This document shows, piece after piece, positions 11,228 through 21,391 of a DNA stretch of 64,000 nt. Below the pieces are notes generated by a model. That model worked only from the letters and a program-made list of their open reading frames with translations. It did not search any database and was not told the origin of the DNA. This DNA comes from Acridotheres tristis. Taxonomy: Eukaryota > Chordata > Aves > Passeriformes > Sturnidae. The stretch lies in the NCBI GenBank assembly GCA_037013685.1, contig CM072894.1:15759449-15823448 (forward strand), read 5' to 3'. Within the stretch, counting starts at the first letter, position 1, and each line of letters opens with the position of its first letter. Made by a program: the position numbers and the translations under genes.

Positions 11228-11275
11228 GAACCACCATTTTGCAGCCCACATGCAACAGCGAGAAAATGGTGGTTC
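11228..11275. other. Perfect 13-bp stem-loop
   Basis: GAACCACCATTTT (11228-11240) is the exact reverse complement of AAAATGGTGGTTC (11263-11275), leaving a 22-nt loop. The size suits a compact RNA hairpin, although the stem is shorter than that of a typical microRNA precursor. The bases just before it (AAAATCATAGAA) recall the reverse complement of a CR1 tail, but too little matches to call it. Minus-strand frame 11143-11325 overlaps it and has no recognisable product. Confidence 0.65.
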
Positions 11276-11439
11276 AGAACGACTAGCACACCCGCCTCAG
11301 CACCAGAATTCCTCTGCTCACTCAACAGCCCTGCTCTTTTTTTTAATTATTATGAAATGGCAATAGATTTTAAATTAGGAATTAGGCAGGAAATGAGAGG
11401 AAAATCCTATGTGCATCTGGAAAACACACAGGATAAAAA

Positions 11440-11830
11440 TTAACCTTGAAGCTCAAAGAAAACAATGTATACATGTGAAAACCGTCTCCATATGAATTTT
11501 CTAATAGCTGTAAGGTGTATCTTCATCTTAAATCGTGTAACTTTAAGAAGATTTAACACAATAGGTACTGTTGTATTGCTGCCGAAGCCAATGATGTCTT
11601 TTTAAAAATAAAATCATACAGCAGAAGTAATTACATTCAACTCTGAGCAGGAATTAGCTTGGCACTGCAAATGATGAACCTTGTTTTATAAGAAGGGGAC
11701 TTTTTAATATGATGATTTGGCAATTTGGAGGGATGGTTATTTTCATTTTAACAGGCCTCTGCTTAGTGTATGTCTCCCTAGGGATGTAATGAAGGTTAAC
11801 AACTTACACGTGGGAAGAAGGGATTTTAGT
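11440..11830. promoter_or_regulatory. AT-rich candidate enhancer block
   Basis: It is a unique AT-rich stretch with many transcription-factor-like words: GAAGTAATTACATTC, GCAAATGATGAACC, TTTTTAATATGATGATTTGG and CATTTTAACAGG. It lacks simple repeats and long open frames and still carries isolated CpGs (ATCGTGTAAC, GCCGAAGCC). This is consistent with a developmental enhancer, but the assignment is visual only. Confidence 0.25.
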
Positions 11831-11873
11831 GATTAGGGAAATTGCAGGCTCCAGTTTATGTGAGTATGTATGT

Positions 11874-11876
<3 letters not shown>

Positions 11877-11917
<41 letters not shown>
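11877..11917. repeat. (AG)n microsatellite
   Basis: About 20 uninterrupted AG dinucleotides follow GTATGTATGTGAC. The tract is pure, so it is probably length-polymorphic. Confidence 0.97.
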
Positions 11918-11919
<2 letters not shown>

Positions 11920-12478
11920 CTTCCTCATTTCAGACACTGCTGCACAAAAGGCATGTAAATGGGAAACTTTTCCAGGGGAAACCCATATGTAATATAGATA
12001 GTAGTTCACCAGGGCTGAACTGAATGGCAAATACTGGCCCCTGAGCTCTTCACTGGCATCAGATGAGGTCAAAACAAGAGGAATAGTCCACTTCCAGCAG
12101 TGTATCAGCATGGTTTAATCTTACCAAACATCTTACTTTCACAAAACAATGTAGATCATGCATCGGGCTCAAGCAGTCATGACTGGCAATTCAGAAAAGC
12201 AGGACTTAACCTCTTTCTTTTCTGTTCTCCGGTAACGTTTTTTCACTGAGCTTCTTATGTACTTCATGCAAACTGAATTCAGATCTTGGAAGAAATTCCA
12301 GCTGAATTTTTCACTGCAATGTTTTATTTTATAAGATTTGTTATTAAATTACTTTAAAATTGATTTGGTATTAAACAGCAAATCAGAACTCTGCTTTCAA
12401 CCAAAACCAGCTGTCCACTTACATTTCTGTGCATTCTTGACCCAGTGTGACAATTACCAGGGGAAAAACATCCCTTTA

Positions 12479-12521
12479 CAATATTGAATGCAGTCCTGTG
12501 CCTGGACATTCAACAATATTC
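12479..12521. other. Imperfect stem-loop
   Basis: TTGAAT (12484-12489) pairs with ATTCAA (12508-12513). After a three-base bulge GTCC (12493-12496) pairs with GGAC (12504-12507) around a 7-nt loop, and flanking AATA/TATT extends the base. The precursor would be only about 43 nt, short for a microRNA. It is a possible structured element with low support. Confidence 0.35.
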
Positions 12522-13345
12522 ATTGGCCTGTATAATTTAAACAAGAGCAGTTTGTTAGCCTAATAAATACAAGGTTTGGGCTGAGAAATAAAGGTGCTGT
12601 CAATAATCCTTTAGCCAGATAATAGAAAGGGGATTATGTGATTATTCTGTCAAAAAATTAGGTTTCATGCTTTTAATTGGCATCATATCCTGTCATGAGT
12701 CTGTAGGGTTTAAATCACAGTCCACCAAGTTAGAGTGAGAAGGAAACTTAATAGTAAATCCTTTCATCCCAGAGCCTGTAGAGTTTTTATGTGAAGTCCT
12801 AATTTCTGTTAAATACTTCCAAAGAAAGACAACAGGAAACAGTAAACATGGCAACACCACAAATATATTTCTGACTATTTCTGTCAGCGTTCAAAGAATA
12901 AGTTGTATGGGCTGGAAAGGAAACTGCTGTATCATTAAAACCCAAGCAGGCTCAAAGAGCCACCCTTTTGTAAAATGGCCCCCCTCCCCACCATCTCTCA
13001 TAAATCTTGTTTCAAACTCGGCTAAAGTCATGGATTGACTTTGCCTCTTGCAGTAATGGCTTGAAACTGTTGTGCATCACAGCTCTGCGTTCAAAGGGAA
13101 TCAGGAGTGTTTAAAAACAACTTCTGGTGCAGGATGCAATTATAACTGACAGCCAGATGTCTGCCCTGTCTGGTACAGCAAGCCTAGAAGAGATTGCAAA
13201 TGGTCCCAAGACCTTTGGATCTAAACAGTGCATCCGAGTGAGTGATACACAGATAAACAACAATACCACAAATCACTGACACCAGCCGAGGGGTTGCTGG
13301 TACTGATAAAGATTTTAGATGTCAGGAAGAAGCTGACCCTTCCAC
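12522..13345. other. Unique non-coding DNA, patches that may be regulatory
   Basis: No gene is recognised. Two stretches look motif-dense: 12545-12700 (CAATAATCC, GGGGATTATGTGATTATTC, CTTTTAATTGG) and 13000-13200 (CATAAATCTTG, GATTGACTTTG, GCAATTATAACTGACAG). Between them the sequence is ordinary. A C-rich run sits at about 12980-12992. Confidence 0.5.
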
Positions 13346-14640
13346 CCTCTCCTCTCTTATTTTTAACTGCGCCAAAACCAAAGTATGTTAGTGGAAAAAG
13401 ACTCAGCCCATGACGGGTGTTTATATATCCACTGCCAGAAGTTCACCTTGTGAGGAAATTCCCCTAAGTAATCATTTAGTTTACAGAGGTTAACTGGACT
13501 ATAGTGAAAGATATTTGATATTTTGGTTAAATTATTTGTCTGGAGCATTTTCAGCAAGCTCTGTAATACACAGTGATCATCTCAGATGTATTGCCAACTA
13601 AATACATTTTTAAGTAGACTAACACTAAAAATGGACCCTCTTCTCTCTCCACAGTCTGAATTGACTATTATGTACAAGAGGCAATGCTTTGATGTCAATG
13701 TATATATCTTACAGTACTTGTAGGAATTTTTAGACCTTTCTGCCTCTCCACACAGCATCTTACTTTGTGTATCTTTTGTGAGGCATGTATGCAGACCCAC
13801 TGACGTAGCAAACACAGGTTTACATGGGGAGTACACAGAGAACGGTGGGTGCAAAGTTTTCAAGAAAGCAGCTCTTATCTTCCTGTCTTTCACTAATATT
13901 CACTGAGACTAACCAACTCAGAGGCTTTAGAAGTGAAAGGCTTTAATTGATTTTCCATGGGCAGGGGACCAGGTCCTACCTGGTTCTGGTGGTATTCTTT
14001 AAAGAATGTGCTGTTAAACTGACCTACAATCACCATACCATAATGTTAGCCTACAGGGAAATGGCTGAAGAGTGTTTGGATGGCAACAATTTGAAGCAGT
14101 GAAGACATGTGAATAATGTGAAGAAAAAATTTAGACACTTTAAAAATAAGTATCATATTTGACATGCCTTTATGACCACTTTCTTCCTGTGATATTGTTA
14201 CTGTCTTTAAAATATCTGATATCTGATAATAAGTTTAGTTTGAGTTATCTCCTGTTTTGTAGCAGGATTTTGTAAAATCTATGAAAAAAAAAAGAAAAAT
14301 AAAAAAAAATAAAGAACAGAAGCTGTCCAGGAGACATCTCTTTCTTATATCCCAAGGAGAAAATTCACTGCATCACTTTATCACAAGTCTTCAGTGTGCC
14401 ACAAAGACAGGTCTGTGCAATATTATTAGAATGAAAGATAAGGGACTCCATAATACAAAGATGTCATCAGTGATGGGAAAATTCCAATATTGAAAGAGGA
14501 CACCATTCCAAATATCAAGCTTGAAGGATTTAGTATCTTGAAACATTTTTCAGGTTGGTTCAATGTCATTGTGATAAAAAGGATGTCACTTAAATCACAG
14601 CAACCTGATGTGCAAAGTTGTCCTGCTGGATGAGCTGCTA
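13346..14640. other. Unique non-coding DNA with an A-rich tract
   Basis: No exon is recognised. A-rich sequence at 14283-14316 (interrupted by G and T) could be an old retroposon tail, but no body can be recognised upstream of it. The frame at 14281-14493 begins inside this A-run and is lysine-rich only because of it. Confidence 0.6.
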
Positions 14641-16150
14641 AAACTTTTACTCACAGAAGACTCATTTCAACTAGTCTAAAAACTGACCAGACCCCTGCAC
14701 ATTCCTTGAGCCAGACTGACTTCATGGCCTTTATGGTGAAGGATGACCAAAACCTGTCTTTGTAGCTTCCGTTCCTGCCCTGGCTGTCTGTGCCTCCTGT
14801 CTGACTCCCACTCCCAGAGCAGGCAGAGCTTGTTGGGACATCCCCAGTTTGCAGAGCAGGGGTGGTGCTGTGCCAGGCTGGGCACTGGGGCATGGCTCAG
14901 TCACTGCTGCAGCACTGTACAAAGTGCCCCAGCTCACCTTCCAGCCAAGGGAAAAGGCCCCAGGTTATGCTGCGTACCAAGAAACTGCTGGATCGGTAAA
15001 GGTGTTAAAGCATTTCCAAGCACATCTTTTTTTAAGCGTGAGTGAAGATAAAGGCCCTAGAATTCCCCATGGAAAATAAAGAGTTGCCAAGAGTATAGAC
15101 GTGAGAGGAAGAACTGTCAGGTTTGAATCTTCTGTGAAAAGCCAGATCACACAGATCACACCTGGGGCCTAGTGGTGGCCCTGTTTTGGCCAGCATTGAA
15201 GTCTGGGGAATAATTCATGAGAATGTAATACATAATAATATATAATTCAATAAAGCCTCTGGAGTCTTCTTTAAATCAAACTAGCACATGAACAAGTGCT
15301 GACTTCTAAGCATTCCAGCTTTTACAAGTTTGTCATTTTAATAAGCTTTGAATTGGCACATAATCCAAGTCCATTTTGACATGTTGAATTTCATTTTGTT
15401 TGTAATAATTTTTAAAGCTCATGATTACTCTGTAATATTATGTATGTACCTCTTCTTGAAGACAGTCTTTATTTACATGAGAAACCTTTAAAGAGCTACT
15501 GCCAGTGTAACGTTCATTGTTACAACACTTCTAAATGGTATTTGAAGATCCTGGTAATTCTCATTGATAAGGGAGATATAAGTATCTCCTCACCTTTACC
15601 TCAATGCATTGGAAAAGAAATACACACAGATCAAGATGGAAAAAATAGTCTACAAGTTGTATCAGCCCTCCCTCTCCCCGAGCAAACTTCCCAGCAGTAT
15701 GGCTGGGACTATACAAGGAGAAAGGGAGAAGCAACATGGTCTGAGAGACCAAGGTGGGCTACAGTCTCCATAATACTCTCTTAAAGGCAGAATTTGGGTC
15801 AAAAAAATAATGCTTGAAATGGCCCCTGTCCCCAGTCACCAGGGGAAAACAGACCTTCCTCTCCATCCCAGAGTAAAAGGAAGAGGAAAGCCATTGGACC
15901 ATGCTTCCCCATGTCCTGGCTGCTGTGCAGGCACTGCTCCTGAACACCCTGAATTCCTGCCACCTGCACCTGCTGGGCCACATGTGACACCTCAGATTAG
16001 TCCCTGTGCCATAGCTGCCCCTGGCACCCATTTGCCCATGAGTCTCCTGTGTATCCTTCCCTGCCACACCATGTCTTACTCAGGAAGGTGAGGGCAGATT
16101 GCTGGTGGAGATTTCATGCCTCCTTACCTGCTGTGCTTTAGGGCTAATCT
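14641..16150. other. Non-coding DNA with two GC-richer segments
   Basis: Segments 14740-15000 and 15810-16100 are richer in G+C and in CCAG/CTGG words than their surroundings. That allows several overlapping frames of 60-114 codons on both strands. Overlap on both strands and lack of any domain argue against coding. They could be diverged repeat bodies that I cannot name. Confidence 0.5.
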
Positions 16151-16331
16151 GGTAACCTGAGGGTCATGAATTTATCTTCTTCATTTGCCTCTCAGATCTG
16201 TAAAGCCTTGATATTATTTCAAATCACCAGGATATTTTAGGCAGGTAAAGATGAAAAACAGAGGTCAGGCAGACACTGTGAGAACAGAGCAGGTAGAGGG
16301 ACATCCCTAGGGACCTAAATACCTTCAAGCC

Positions 16332-16415
16332 AAGTGCCTCAGTTTCTCCTCTGGAAAATGGTTATAACGATAATCTTGTACTCAGCAAGCTGCAGGATGT
16401 TGTCATGTGAGAGTA
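16332..16415 (+). repeat. MIR-like ancient SINE relic
   Basis: GTGCCTCAGTTTCTCCTCTG followed by GAAAATGGTTATAACGATAAT and a GTTGTCATGTGAG-like stretch matches the well-known MIR/CORE-SINE core (a 'cctcagtttcctcatctgtaaaatggggataataat' theme) in the sense direction. MIR-type SINEs predate the mammal-reptile split and persist as heavily diverged copies in birds. Only about 80 bases are recognisable, without the tRNA-like head. Confidence 0.6.
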
Positions 16416-16825
16416 ACCAGAGGAGCACTTTGGCAGCCAGACACTTCCCGGTGGCTCTGGGAGCACCCTTGCCATGTTTGTTACTTGTACCAATGCTTCA
16501 TATGCAGAAGGCAGAGGACAGGTACAGGGATGTTAAATAACAAGAGTCCCTCATCCCTAACAGGTCAGCAGGATGACTACAGAAGTTTGGTAGGACTTTC
16601 CAGTACAAGGTAGAAGTTCTCCAGCTGGGTTTGCTGTTTATAATTCCTTCAGCTAAGAACTGTATCCCCGATTCCTTGTAGTTCTTTTGAGTTGTGTGCT
16701 TTAAGGTGGTCATGTCAGACTACATTTCTCTATTGCTATGGTTACCATTAGTAAAACTGTCTCCCTAAGTTACCAGGAAAGAGACAGTAAAAGAAATGTT
16801 AACAATTTCTTGAGAACTAGTAATG

Positions 16826-16866
16826 AGATAGATAGATAGATAGACAGATAGATAGACAGATAGATA
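16826..16866. repeat. (GATA)n microsatellite
   Basis: About ten GATA units, with two GACA variants and a TATATA end. GATA/GACA mixtures are common vertebrate tetranucleotide repeats and usually vary in length. Confidence 0.95.
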
Positions 16867-17925
16867 TATAGTTGCATGAAGTGAGAATAAAGGAGAAGAA
16901 AAATGGGACTAAGCCAAAATAATAGGAAACATTGCATGATTGTGTAACTACCACTCAGCTTAAGAACTTCAATGACATTGCATTATAAACTATAACCATG
17001 TTCAAGTAAATCCAAAGATCTGTTTTGAGAACTGTAACTGCTATTCTTTATCTGGTCTCAGCCACAAAACCATAGTCTGGAGCTCCTGCTTACTCCTCAG
17101 GAAGGGTTTCTGGGCTTTCAAAATTACCACACTCATAAGAGGAAACTGAGGGAGCCAGTCTGTACTTCATATGAGAGTTCAGAAAGTAAATCCAAGGATG
17201 TGGGTAGTATTGAGTTAGATAGGAGTTTCATTGATTGAATAATCTATAGCTGCAGAAAGTACAGCTATTTTTCTACTGAGTTTCACTTATCTGACTTTCT
17301 TCTGAGGAAAGCTTTTATGGGGTACATCTATCAGATTGGACACAGAGGCACAATGCTCATTGGCGTATGTCCATTAAACTATAATAAAACTACAATGTAG
17401 GTAGCACTTCAACTGTCTTTATTTTTATATACTTTAAGTTTATATCATTATCTTCATGTACTTTCATTCTTTAATACATCTGCAGCATACTAAACTTTGT
17501 AGCAGATAACTACATTGAAAAAAAGGGTGGAGTTTTGACAGGAATGTTTTTCTCAATTGATGACCTAGACTGGAGTTCCAGCCTCAGTCACAGGCCACAG
17601 ACTCCCCAAACTTCAGGAATTTTATTAAAAATTCATAAGACAGGTTAATTAAACTCTGCTGTTATTTTCTCATAATTTCCCATAATTTTTGTTATGTTTT
17701 CTCCTGATTTGGGAAATGGCAGCTTTCAACAAGAAAATTATTTGCCAACCAAAAAATACAAATAACAAACAGCCCTGAAGAAGTAGCTATTGCTGGTTTT
17801 GCCAGCAGTTTTGCAAAAGGAAAATTAAAGATCTGATTAAAGCCTCTTAATAAATTTCAAAAGGGAGTGTAGTTGACTTTCTGATTTCATCATCAACCTA
17901 AAATTTGTTTTCAGGAAATTGAATG
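16867..17925. other. Unique non-coding DNA
   Basis: Nothing is recognised. The stretch is AT-rich, with no open frame reaching 60 codons between about 16.72 and 18.55 kb, the longest such interval in the window. A near-tandem CATAATTTC/CATAATTTT pair occurs at about 17671-17690. Confidence 0.65.
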
Positions 17926-17929
17926 GACT

Positions 17930-18240
17930 TTAGCTGCACAAATCCCACTCTTATGCAAATGAGTTTTATGGCTAAAACAAAAATGGCTTTTATAGAACAT
18001 CTTCTTTAGTTAAGGACTTCTGGGTTGAGTTTCATGCTGTTAGCATGTTGCATGTAAATAAGTTGTTAATCTACTGTTGCTTGTCCATCAGCCTATAGCA
18101 TTCTGCACTGCAGCTTTGTGCTTACAACAAAGCCATTACAAAGCTCACAGGTAACTGCCTATTAATAACTAATTAATCGTGACTGCACTTTTAGTCTCAT
18201 CGTGAACAATGGCACAAGTTCCACAGGCTTGAATAGGGGT
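17930..18240. promoter_or_regulatory. Candidate enhancer: octamer and SOX-type sites
   Basis: A perfect octamer ATGCAAAT (17953-17960) precedes GCTTTGTGCTTACAACAAAGC (GCTTTGT at 18113-18119 and ACAAAGC at 18127-18133, exact inverted repeats). A further TTACAAAG and the homeodomain-type CTAATTAATCG follow (about 18137-18180). POU plus SOX plus homeodomain motifs in one unique AT-rich block is typical of neural or stem-cell enhancers. This is motif-based inference without proof of use. Confidence 0.3.
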
Positions 18241-20085
18241 AGGGTTTGGCTCGGTAAAATGATTAATATGTATCTTCTCACGTTCACCGGGGCATCAGTA
18301 GATTCGGCCCCGCCCGGTGCGCTGAGTGTGCTGCAATTCACTGGTGCACCTGCTTGATGGGCTGTTAGAGAACGACTGAGTCAGAAACAGGGGTTATCTC
18401 TAAATACAGTCACAGAGTATCCACAAACTTCTCCCTGGACCCACGTTCCCCATGTTCCATCTTCTGGCCATCCTTGGTGGAGGGGAACCAACCCACATAA
18501 GTGCCCTGGCAGGGCTCATGAGGGTCTGAGGGACCTCCTCCGGGTTGGGCATTGGTGCATCCTGGGGATAGGGCTGTCCCTAGTCATGCTGCTTTCTTAA
18601 ATTATTACAGAAAGGTTGTTCTCTTTCAGCCAGGACAATCTTGCCAGCCTTGCACACCTCCTGTAAGCTCCAGTCCAGGTCCAGTTACTGAATCCTGTCT
18701 CTCTGTTTCTGTTTCCATGATGGTGGGAATTGCTTCCTCAGGCGTTTTCTGATGTTCCAGAAAACAAACCCCCAGGAAAGGGTTAAATTAGTTAGATGCT
18801 TCATTGATTAAATAATGTGTGGCATGTTTGTGTATTTATATTCAAAGCATTTCAAATTTTCCTCTTTCAAAAGAACAATAGCAACCACTCCTCTTCCAAA
18901 TTTAACAGTTTCCAGTCCATCACTTCTTTTACCACATTATTTCATCCTGCAGGTTTCCAGTTTGATTGCTGTTAAAGGTTTAAGAAGTTTAAATTGACCT
19001 TGACCTGCAAACTTGTGATTTACAGTAGATGATATTGTTCTGGAAAAAACAAAACTTCTGTCCTGAAGCTAAATTGCATTTAATGATTTATATTACTTCT
19101 CCCGAGCCAAGTTCTGGCATATTTGGTAACACTGTACATTATTTTAATTCCTCCTGAAGCTCCATTGATTTTGGAGGCACTCTTCCAAAGTGAGGCAGAT
19201 TCACAATATGAATAAGTATACAAACATGTGGTTCTCTAATATATTGTCTTGATTTTGAAGATAAATTCTTTGATCACTTCTAACCTTGTCTTCAGATCTG
19301 TTTGTAAAGTCCTTGAAAATTATTCAAGTATATTTTAAAAATACACAGATACTGCCTGTTTTCTTAAAAAGAAATCCCTATTGGCAGTATCATGAGATAC
19401 CTTGAAATATTATACATATGTTTGTGCTGGAAGAAAAAAGTCCTCCTTCTGCTTTGGAAATTATGAAAAATATTCTTGTTGGAGACTTTAATGGGGCAGG
19501 GTTAAAATCACAGGGAATTACACAAGTAATTGTAGAATTGTGAAAGAATATCCTTCTAGTGTCCCCATGAAGCTTGAAAGTTTGGAACAATGTGTGTTAA
19601 ATAGACAAAACTGGCATTGAAGTGTTCCTGGTACTATTGCTACCTTTTATCTTTTCTGGCATGTCTTTAGGAAACAGCAGAGAAATAAAAATATGAAATT
19701 GAACACAGCAAATTTAATTATAAAACAAAGCCACCCACCTTGCTGTCAGGGTCAGGAAGTATAATCGCCTCCTTTTGACGCAAGAATGAGTTTAACAACA
19801 TATGTTAAATGAACAATTATTTAAAATAAAAGGAAATTGCCTTAAAAACAGCTGCAGTATCTCAGACTATAGCACTGCAGCAGTGCAGAAAAACAGACCA
19901 TTGTGGAAGGAAGGCACATGCACAAACGAGAGCACTCCCACAAGCCTGTGCTGGCTAAGACAAAAGCAAAAAACAATAATTTCACAGAATGCTCTTAAAT
20001 ATCTCACTTGTATTTGATCTCACCAGCTTGTTCTGCTTTTGATTTTTTTTTAATGTTTGTTTATTTTGGTCTTTCTTTTTTGTGT
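18241..20085. other. Unique non-coding DNA, minor GC-rich spot
   Basis: Near 18285-18345 there is a small CpG-containing spot (TTCGGCCCCGCCCGGTGCGC) with a GC box, and TGAGTCAG (AP-1-like) at about 18377. The rest is AT-rich and featureless. Frames at 18552-18752 and 18815-18997 have no recognisable product. Confidence 0.55.
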
Positions 20086-20089
20086 GTAT

Positions 20090-20740
20090 TTATTTGTTGG
20101 CTGCCTGACTAAATCCTAACGCCCAAAGCCACTGTTTGCTGCACAATGGCACGATGACATTGAGTGTTTCCAGTAAATTGTGTTTCACTGAGTGTCGCAA
20201 GCAGTGGAAACACCAGAGCAAGCGCGTCAGCGTTAGATGCACACCTAAGAAGAATAAAAAGAAAAGAGCTTTTTGCACCAGAATAAATCCATTTTTCTTG
20301 AAAGCACTGGGAGTCACCTGACCGAGTCCGGAGCCTCCAGGATAACACAGCACCAGCCTGCAATGGGAAAGAAATTAAGCAGGGCTGCCTCCGCCTCGCA
20401 CACGTCTTTTAGCCTGTCGACGCGTTGCCTGTCCGTATCCCTCACAGCGCATCTGTAGAGCCATTAAATTGGATAATCCCTCTGGCCTTTGATACATTTC
20501 TGGACATGATTATTTCATTACTCGCAGTATATCAGTAGGATCATAATAAAAAGGACTTCTGACAACCTGCCAAGAGTTTTGTGGCCTTGTAAACACAAAA
20601 GTGCTCTAATAAAATTTTATTAAGTGTTAAAAAGTCATAAAAAGTGAAATAACATAAACTACAAAATTTACTGTCCTCAGCAAATGCTGAAAATATCGTC
20701 CATAGTAAAATTAAATTAGCATGTAATAGCGCGGCAGCGT
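20090..20740. promoter_or_regulatory. AT-rich candidate conserved block upstream of CpG island
   Basis: This unique block leads into the 20.8-kb CpG island. It holds TTAAATTGGATAATCC, CATGATTATTTCATTACTCG, AATAAAATTTTATT and AAATTAAATTAGCATGTAAT. A perfect palindrome TCAGCA-AA-TGCTGA (20677-20690) contains two MAF-type half sites. Retained CpGs (GCAAGCGCGTCAGCGTTAG, 20220-20235) stand out in AT-rich sequence. It looks like a proximal element of a developmental promoter, but neither the gene nor conservation can be read from this window. Confidence 0.35.
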
Positions 20741-20906
20741 GGAGTGGGCTTGAAAGAGGATCCGGGAGGGAAAGAAAAGGGGGGGGGCGGAAAAACAAAA
20801 AAAAGAAGGATTGCACTTGAATGGAATATGGGTCACGGGGGGTTCGTTTATGGCGATCCCCGCGTGTTCCCGGCGGGCCGCGGGGACGGCGGCGCGGGGC
20901 GCGGGC

Positions 20907-20924
20907 GCGCCGCCAGGCGGCGCT
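20907..20924 (+). promoter_or_regulatory. CTCF-like site inside a 17-bp palindrome
   Basis: CCGCCAGGCGGCGCT (20910-20924) fits the CTCF core CCRSYAGRKGGCGCT closely. It is embedded in the palindrome GCGCCGCC-A-GGCGGCGC (20907-20923), so the reverse strand also offers a good partial match. The site lies at the left part of the CpG island, where CTCF often binds. Occupancy is inference. Confidence 0.4.
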
Positions 20925-21034
20925 GTGGGAGCGGGAATGTGGCGGCTCCGCGCGCGACCCCCGCGGGCCGCCGGCAGCGCCCCCCGCCCCAGAAATGAGC
21001 CATTTACGGGGATTTTGGCGTCTTCTTGCAAATC

Positions 21035-21056
21035 AAAAAAAAAAAAAAAAAAAAAA
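21035..21056. repeat. A22 homopolymer in CpG island
   Basis: Twenty-two consecutive A residues interrupt GC-rich sequence after CTTGCAAATC and before TGGTGCGAGG. No retroposed body is recognisable next to it. The exact length is vulnerable to sequencing error. Confidence 0.9.
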
Positions 21057-21319
21057 TGGTGCGAGGAAAACAATACGGTTATATCTGGGCTGGAAGGCTC
21101 CCGGCGGGGCAGGCAGCGCGGAGCGGGCTCACGACGACTTCGGCCGCGCCGCCGCCCCGGCTCCCCGCGCCCGGGACAGAGCGTCCCGTGCGGGGCGGGC
21201 GAGGCGGCAGAGAGTGCTCGCCCTCTGCCCCCCGGGCCCTGCAGGAGCCAGGTACGTGCAGCCTTTAGAAGGCACGGTCGGGACGGGGACCGGGAGAGCA
21301 TCGCCGCACACGGCCGCGG

Positions 21320-21391
21320 GGGACGGGACGGGACGGGACGGGACGGGACGGGACGGGACGGGACGGGACGGGACGGGACGGGACGGGACGG
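21320..21391. repeat. (GGGAC)n pentanucleotide array
   Basis: About 14 perfect copies of GGGAC occupy 72 bases within the CpG island. Each unit contributes a GGG run separated by two bases, so four neighbouring units satisfy the G-quadruplex pattern on the plus strand. A period of 5 makes every frame cycle through the same peptide pattern (DGTGR on plus, PSRPV on minus), which explains the apparent open frames. Confidence 0.97.

Noticed and set aside
11216..11240. Reverse-strand CR1 tail (AATCATAGAACC)
   Set aside because: Only a dozen bases resemble the tail and the downstream CR1 sequence is absent.
12484..12513. A miR-181 family gene
   Set aside because: Only about nine bases match; the rest of the mature sequence and the precursor length do not fit.
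21320..21391. Regular repeats as a CRISPR array
   Set aside because: A 5-base perfect tandem unit without spacers is a simple satellite, and the genome is vertebrate.
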